From JACKCD01 sp041390905 (GTDB lineage Bacteria; Chloroflexota; Anaerolineae; Promineifilales; Promineifilaceae), in contig JAWKPA010000012.1 in the NCBI GenBank assembly GCA_041390905.1, positions 2,860,723-2,924,722 of the forward strand: a DNA stretch of 64,000 nt, read 5' to 3'. The position numbers and the translations under genes are program-made. Each line of letters begins with the position of its first letter. Position 1 is the first letter of the stretch. This document shows, one piece after another, positions 59,718-64,000 of this stretch. Below the pieces are notes generated by a model, which did no database searches, was not told where the DNA came from, and saw only the letters and a list, made by a program, of their open reading frames with translations.

Positions 59718-60407
59718 ATGAAATTACTCCTCACTTCCGCTGGCATCAAAAATGCCAGCATCCACAATGCCTTGGTTGATCTATTGGGAAAACCAATAGC
59801 CGAAGCCAACGCCCTCTGCATTCCCACCGCAGCTTACGGCCATCCTTGGGTCAGCCCCGTTCAGGCTTGGAAGGACATTAGCGGGCGAGAACCCGAAGGC
59901 CCCTTGTGCGGACTGGGTTGGAACTCCGTGGGCATTCTGGAGCTTACTGCGCTACCAAGCATCAACAAAGAACGCTGGGTCTCCTGGGTTAGAGAGGCTG
60001 ACGTTTTGCTGGTCAATGGTGGGGATCCGATATATTTGTGCTATTGGATACAGCAGTCTGGGCTGGCAGAACTCATGGCGTCGCTGTTCGAGACGGTTTG
60101 GGTGGGGCTAAGCGCCGGGAGCATGGTGCTGACTCCCCGAGTCGGTGAAGATTTCGTTAGCTGGACGCACCCCACCAATGGAACTGCCACCAACAACGAT
60201 AGAACTCTGGGCGTTGTTGACTTCTCCATCTACCCTCACTTAGGTCATGAGATGTTGCCCCACAACACAATGGCCAACGCCGAAAAATGGGCTACCCAGA
60301 TTGGTGGCCCGGCGTATGCGATTGATGATGAGACCGCTATTAAAGTGGTTGATGACACCGTTGAAGTTATCTCTGAAGGGTACTGGAAGCTGTTGACACC
60401 CGCATAA
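59718..60407 (+). CDS. Peptidase E-like (S51 family) serine peptidase
   Basis: The 229-residue protein begins MKLLLTSAGIKNASIHNALV and carries the catalytic Ser in VWVGLSAGSMVLTPRVGE near residue 133, the S51 nucleophile elbow. Acidic and His residues of the triad are plausible at HLGHEML and the LGVVDFSIYPHLG segment. Family members cleave Asp-X dipeptides or related bonds. It is the intact homologue of the truncated copy at 58819..59187. Confidence 0.87.
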   Translation: MKLLLTSAGIKNASIHNALVDLLGKPIAEANALCIPTAAYGHPWVSPVQAWKDISGREPEGPLCGLGWNSVGILELTALPSINKERWVSWVREADVLLVNGGDPIYLCYWIQQSGLAELMASLFETVWVGLSAGSMVLTPRVGEDFVSWTHPTNGTATNNDRTLGVVDFSIYPHLGHEMLPHNTMANAEKWATQIGGPAYAIDDETAIKVVDDTVEVISEGYWKLLTPA

Positions 60408-60584
60408 GGCATTTCGGTATTGACAAATCGAGAGCCTGCACTGAGGTCGCTGAAGTGTCCCGCGAGGAACCTTTCTGTTTTCTGCTTCTTTGAGGTTTTG
60501 TGTAGCTGTAGGGGCGACTCTTGTGGCCGCCCTCGACGGGATCGGCCACAAGTCCACGTCCCCACCACAGAATTTGTTCGAGAA

Positions 60585-60668
60585 CCTGTTGTTCTGAGGT
60601 GAAAGATTCCTCGCTCCGCAAACTCCGCTCGGAATGGCATTTGCCCAAACAATTTGTTCATTAATCTG
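60585..60668. repeat. Degenerate copy of the GTCATTCCGA element
   Basis: The sequence GAAAGATTCCTCGCTCCGCAA, then ACTCCGCTCGGAATGGCATT, matches the right half of 50664-50808. The left arm is eroded. Confidence 0.7.
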
Positions 60669-60712
60669 TTTTTGCAGGCAATAGCAGATGTCGGCTGTGG
60701 AATCACCAAAAT

Positions 60713-60783
60713 TTGCCAACTTCCCTTATCTTACCGACAATAGATCCATCGTTCTCACAATACCACATCTCGCCAGCAGACAA
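60713..60783 (-). repeat. Right copy of the ~70 bp repeat with GEMWYCENDG reading
   Basis: Minus-strand frame reads SLLSAGEMWYCENDGSIVGK, then IREVGKFW and a stop, without an obvious start codon. It is homologous to 55130-55201. Together they bracket the accessory block in the same orientation. Confidence 0.55.
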
Positions 60784-60833
60784 GAGGGATCAAGCTCTTG
60801 TTTGGGCGACGACAAACTGCATGGAGTTGCCTT

Positions 60834-63263
60834 ATGTTCCGGTTCATCACTCTGTTCATTTTAATCACAGCCCCTTTTTGGCAAGCAACCCCCCTGCCCA
60901 ACCTGCGGCTGACAGAGGTTTTTTACGACACGCCGGGCGATGATGCGCAGGAGGAGTGGGTGGAGCTGGTGAGCTGGGAAACGGCCGTTTACGACCTCAG
61001 CGACATCAAACTGGGCGACGAAGAAAAGGCGGGCGGCTCCGAGGGGATGTACCGCTTCCCCGTGGGGGCAACCATTGACCCCGGACAGGTGATTGTGGTG
61101 GCACAAACGGCCGTTGGCTACGCCACCCTGTACGGCGTTCTGCCCGACTACGAATTTGTGGATAGCCACCCCGACGTCCCCAACATGCGCCGCTTCCCCA
61201 TTTGGGCCAGCGGCGACCTGGCTCTGGGCAACGGCGGCGACGACGTGCTGCTGCTCGACCCGCGCAACCAGATCATTGATGCCCTGAGCTACGGCGACAG
61301 CACCGCCGTGCTTGCCCCCGCCATCAGCAGCGTGCTTACCGGCCAAAGCATTGAGCGCATTCCCGCCAGTTGCGACAGCAACACCGCCGCCGACTGGCAG
61401 CCGCAAAACCGCCCCACCCCCGGCCAAATCACGCTGGAAGGCGACTGCCCCGAAATCGCCACCGCCGCCGATTTGGAAACGCTGCCCCCCATTGGCACCA
61501 TCCAAAGCCGCCGCGACGCCTCCCCCCTGCTCAACCAAACCGTTACCTTTCGCGGCATTGTCACCGGGCTGCACGCCGACCGCAACGCCAGCGGCATCAC
61601 TTATTACACCCTCTTTGTGCAGGATTTGCCCGGCACGGAGGACGGCGATCCGGCCACGTCGGACGGCATTGCGGTTTTTATGGGGCGGCGGCGGCCAACC
61701 GTGCAACTGGGGGATCAGGTGCGGGTGAGCGGGCAGATTACCGAATTTTTTGGGCTGACGGAGGTGGACGACAACAACATTGAGGTGCGGGTGGAGGCCA
61801 GCGGTTTGCCATTGCCTGACCCATTGCCGCTGCCGCTGGCGGGTGATTTGGAGCCATTGGAGGGAATGCGGGTGATGGTGGCAGAAACGGCCGTTGTTGT
61901 CAACCCCACCTATCGTAGCTGCGGCTTTGCCGTTCGCACCACACCCGGCCGCCCGCTGCGGCAGCAGGCCAGCGATGTCGTTGGTGGTATCGTCCCCGTG
62001 CTGCACCACAGCGAAAGCGACGGCTGCGGCGACTTCCCCGACCTGAAAACGGGCGACCAGGTAAGCGGTCTCGTTGGCCCGCTCACTTACAACTTCGACG
62101 AATTCAAAATTGTGCTGCAGCAGCCCGACGCGCTGACTATTGCCGCCGCCCCGCTGCCCCCCGTGCCAACGCCGCCCGCCGTTGGCGAGCAGCAGTTTAG
62201 CCTGGCTAGCTTCAACGTCGAAAACCTATTCGACACCGTGGACGACACCGGCGATGATGCCGAACCCAAGCCCACCACCGCCCAGCTTGCCGCCAAGGAG
62301 GGCAAAATCGCGCAAACGATTGCCCTGGTGCTAGGCTGCCCCACCTTGCTGGGGGTGCAGGAGGTGGAAAACGGGGCGCTGCTGGAGCAGATTGCGGCAC
62401 GGCTGGAGCCAGATTGCGGCTTCCGCTACACCATCACCCACCGCGAAAGTGCCGACGGGCGCGGCATTGACGTGGCACTGCTGAGTGACCCACGCCGGGT
62501 GATGGTGGTCAGTGCGGAATTGCGCCAGGGGTGCACGCGGATTGCCACGGGGATTGTGGATGGCTCGATTGTGTGCGGGGCGGGGGAGCAGCCGCTTTTT
62601 TCCCGTCCGCCGCTGGAGGTGGTGGTGGAGATTAACGGCCGTTTCTACACCCTCCTCATCAACCATTTCAAATCGAAGCGCGGTGGCGAAGCGGAAACGG
62701 CACCGCGACGGCTGGCACAGGCACAGCACGTCAACGGTCTGGTCAATGAACAACTGTCCGCCGACCCTGAAGCGCGGATCATCGTGCTGGGCGACCTCAA
62801 TGACTATGAGGGTTCCCCCTCGACGCTGGCGATGCAGGAGCCAAACGGCCGTTTGGCCAACGCCCTCGCCCTCATTCCCGACGCCCAACGCTACAGCTTC
62901 ATCTTTGGCGGCGTGTCGCAGCTCATAGATGCCATTCTGCTCTCCTCCACGCTGGCCGAAGAATTGGTGACAGCCACTATTCTCCATGTCAACGCCGACT
63001 TCCCCGATAGCTGGTCGGCCGACCCCGACCTTCTCTTCCGCAGTGCCGACCATGACCCGCCGCTGGTGGTGCTGGCGTTGCCCGTTGAGGAAGCGATTTT
63101 GCCAACGCCAACGGTTGTTGTGGCGGTGGAAACGGCCGTTTCGCCCGCGCCGGTTGTGGAATCGGGTGGGGGGAGTTGGGGGTGGGTGGTTGGGTTGGTT
63201 GTGGTGGGGATGGTGGGGGGAGGAACGGCCGTTTATTGGTGGACCAAACGACCCACGCCATGA
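60834..63263 (+). CDS. Secreted endonuclease/exonuclease/phosphatase with lamin-tail domain and membrane anchor
   Basis: The 809-residue protein has a signal peptide (FRFITLFILITAPFWQA), a lamin-tail domain (PNLRLTEVFYDTPGDDAQEEWVE... at 20-140, given as landmarks), a middle OB-like nuclease-associated region, and a C-terminal nuclease domain: LASFNVENLFDT, GVQEVENGALLEQI, LINHFKSKRGG, VLGDLNDYEGSPS, SADHDPPLVV. It resembles ExeM/NucH-type extracellular DNases. The end is a single membrane helix (SWGWVVGLVVVGMVGGGTAV) and a short basic tail. ATG 60834 has GGAG 8 bases upstream. Seven ACGGCCGT copies lie inside. Confidence 0.88.
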   Translation: MFRFITLFILITAPFWQATPLPNLRLTEVFYDTPGDDAQEEWVELVSWETAVYDLSDIKLGDEEKAGGSEGMYRFPVGATIDPGQVIVVAQTAVGYATLYGVLPDYEFVDSHPDVPNMRRFPIWASGDLALGNGGDDVLLLDPRNQIIDALSYGDSTAVLAPAISSVLTGQSIERIPASCDSNTAADWQPQNRPTPGQITLEGDCPEIATAADLETLPPIGTIQSRRDASPLLNQTVTFRGIVTGLHADRNASGITYYTLFVQDLPGTEDGDPATSDGIAVFMGRRRPTVQLGDQVRVSGQITEFFGLTEVDDNNIEVRVEASGLPLPDPLPLPLAGDLEPLEGMRVMVAETAVVVNPTYRSCGFAVRTTPGRPLRQQASDVVGGIVPVLHHSESDGCGDFPDLKTGDQVSGLVGPLTYNFDEFKIVLQQPDALTIAAAPLPPVPTPPAVGEQQFSLASFNVENLFDTVDDTGDDAEPKPTTAQLAAKEGKIAQTIALVLGCPTLLGVQEVENGALLEQIAARLEPDCGFRYTITHRESADGRGIDVALLSDPRRVMVVSAELRQGCTRIATGIVDGSIVCGAGEQPLFSRPPLEVVVEINGRFYTLLINHFKSKRGGEAETAPRRLAQAQHVNGLVNEQLSADPEARIIVLGDLNDYEGSPSTLAMQEPNGRLANALALIPDAQRYSFIFGGVSQLIDAILLSSTLAEELVTATILHVNADFPDSWSADPDLLFRSADHDPPLVVLALPVEEAILPTPTVVVAVETAVSPAPVVESGGGSWGWVVGLVVVGMVGGGTAVYWWTKRPTP

Positions 63264-63360
63264 CAATGAACACTGATGTCTGTGTTGCAAGGGGCTACCA
63301 ACTTCTATATACTGTCGCTGCGTATTTTTATTGTCCAGCACAGGTTTATCAAGCACAGTC

Positions 63361-63477
63361 GCGGCATAAACCTGCCAATTAGAGCTTATGCCGCAACTTT
63401 TGCCTGTTTTTGTTGAGAATAGCAAGTTTATGCTGCAAAACGTGCCGTATAACAAGAAAAGCGCAGGTTTATGCTGC
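63361..63477. repeat. Inverted repeat pair, possible recombinase or element end sites
   Basis: GCGGCATAAACCTGC at 63361-63375 and GCAGGTTTATGCTGC at 63463-63477 are inverted copies with one mismatch in 15. Two shorter versions lie between them. Confidence 0.65.
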
Positions 63478-63490
63478 ACCCGTGCAGCAT
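63471..63490. repeat. Perfect 9-bp-arm palindrome
   Basis: ATGCTGCAC-CC-GTGCAGCAT lies about 135 bp upstream of the recombinase start. It overlaps the right arm of the inverted repeat and could form a stable cruciform. Confidence 0.7.
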
Positions 63491-63624
63491 AATAATATGT
63501 TGAACTAAGCGCTTCGCGCAGGGAAAGCCCTCGACCGATAACAGTCGTATAAACCGTCCTTAGGCGTATCATATCTCATATAACCGTTAATATGGACACA
63601 AAAAGTGTCGAAGGAGATATGAGT

Positions 63625-64000
63625 ATGACCCCCTTACGGGAAAAGATGCTGGCCGACCTGCAGCTGCGCGGGTTGGCAACCAAAACCCAAGAGGCATACA
63701 TTCGTGCCGTGCACCAATTGGCCGCCCATTTCGACAAGCCTCCCGATCAGATTACTGAAGAAGAGTTGCGGACGTACTTTCTCTACCTGAAAAACGAGAG
63801 ACAACTCTCCCGCAGTTCGCAAACAATAGCTCTTTGCGGCATCAAATTCTTCTATCAACACACCCTACACCGCGAATGGAAGATTTTTGAGTTGGTGCGT
63901 GTTCCCAAAAGCAACGCTCTGCCCACCGTCTTGAGTCAGGCAGAGGTGTATCGTATTCTCGACCAATTGCGCCATCCCGCTTACAGCACTTGCCTGACCA
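63625..64000 (+). CDS. Tyrosine recombinase/integrase, 5-prime part only
   Basis: The open frame continues past the window end; 125 residues are seen. MTPLREKMLADLQLRGLATK, AYIRAVHQLAAHF and EELRTYFLYLKNERQLSRSS are the core-binding SAM-like domain of phage-integrase proteins, and LPTVLSQAEVYRILDQLRHP begins the catalytic domain. The catalytic residues lie beyond the window. Recombinases of this type are often encoded next to IS91-like transposases. AAGGAG lies 8 bases before ATG 63625; ATG 63619 is too close to it. Confidence 0.9.
   Translation, partial: MTPLREKMLADLQLRGLATKTQEAYIRAVHQLAAHFDKPPDQITEEELRTYFLYLKNERQLSRSSQTIALCGIKFFYQHTLHREWKIFELVRVPKSNALPTVLSQAEVYRILDQLRHPAYSTCLT

Larger units (their letters stand above)
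60408..60833. other. Intergenic region after the accessory block
   Basis: This 426-bp gap contains a GC-rich stretch of unclear origin, a degenerate MITE-like repeat (about 60585-60668), and the right copy (60713-60783) of the GEMWYCENDG repeat. No gene is supported. Confidence 0.55.
63264..63624. other. Recombinase upstream region with inverted repeats
   Basis: The 361-bp region holds five related words of the type TTTATGCYGC: CAGGTTTATCAAGC (about 63351), GCGGCATAAACCTGC (63361-63375), CTTATGCCGCAA (about 63385), GTTTATGCTGCAA (about 63426) and GCAGGTTTATGCTGC (63463-63477). No coding sequence is seen. These may be sites for the recombinase. Confidence 0.6.

Noticed and set aside
1..64000. 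CRISPR array, tRNA or rRNA genes
   Set aside because: I found no regularly spaced direct repeats with unique spacers, no tRNA-like T-arm in a cloverleaf context, and no rRNA sequence.

Overview
The window is a bacterial chromosome segment, moderately GC-rich. Gene content (type 2 IPP isomerase next to a polyprenyl synthase, K+-dependent membrane pyrophosphatase, acidic WL-repeat/TPR protein, GerW-like protein) and style (short genes separated by dense palindromic repeats) point to a Chloroflexota bacterium, probably Anaerolineae/Ardenticatenia-like; this is inference, as no rRNA or tRNA is present. Its most striking global feature is the 8-mer ACGGCCGT, nearly always as AACGGCCGTT. I count about 88 copies by eye, inside genes and between them, against roughly two expected from composition. 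Genes carry it in whatever frame fits (Glu-Thr-Ala-Val, Asn-Gly-Arg-Phe, Lys-Arg-Pro-Phe).

Layout. 0.2-25 kb is mostly housekeeping: a UDP-glucuronate decarboxylase-type SDR, isoprenoid genes (fni, polyprenyl synthase), a solitary rpoC, then a long plus-strand run (xseA, 2-hydroxyacid dehydrogenase, ABC-2 exporter pair, NUDIX, xseB, ftsY, prfB with its programmed frameshift, rsfS), then minus-strand ndk, a 1470-residue TPR/acidic-repeat protein, an HDAC-family deacetylase and hppA behind a near-consensus promoter. 25.7-32.4 kb is a choline/glycine-betaine locus: lipoprotein binding protein, a double-permease fusion, a ProV-type ATPase, a TetR regulator and divergent betA, with a promoter and a TetR-like operator visible between regulator and betA.

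32.4-45.5 kb is mosaic. A RAYT (REP-associated tyrosine transposase) gene sits between two 171-172 bp REP-type repeats. Next is an effector-associated-domain/FGE-fold protein whose C-terminus looks like the variable region of a diversity-generating retroelement (DGR) target, then a phosphonate-monoesterase-type sulfatase and homoprotocatechuate meta-cleavage genes (hpaD, hpaE, hpaG) interrupted by a metallo-hydrolase, a broken antitoxin-like gene and a VapBC-like pair; a P-loop protein, a ThDP enzyme and chorismate mutase-DAHP synthase follow. 45.6-55.2 kb holds DinB, WS/DGAT, a primary-type sigma factor, DUF1992, an esterase, a TVP38-type protein, a GPH symporter and a GerW-like protein.

55.2-60.8 kb is an accessory block of small stress/resistance-type genes, with two decayed gene fragments and few ACGGCCGT motifs. 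It is bracketed by two related ~70 bp sequences. A secreted LTD-nuclease follows, and the window ends inside a tyrosine recombinase preceded by inverted repeats.

The best candidate for something new is the EAD-FGE-fold protein with a DGR-like variable region (33556..34476); no reverse transcriptase or template repeat lies in the window. Second is the genome-wide style of palindromes: ACGGCCGT plus several families of intergenic inverted repeats, one with base changes that preserve pairing.
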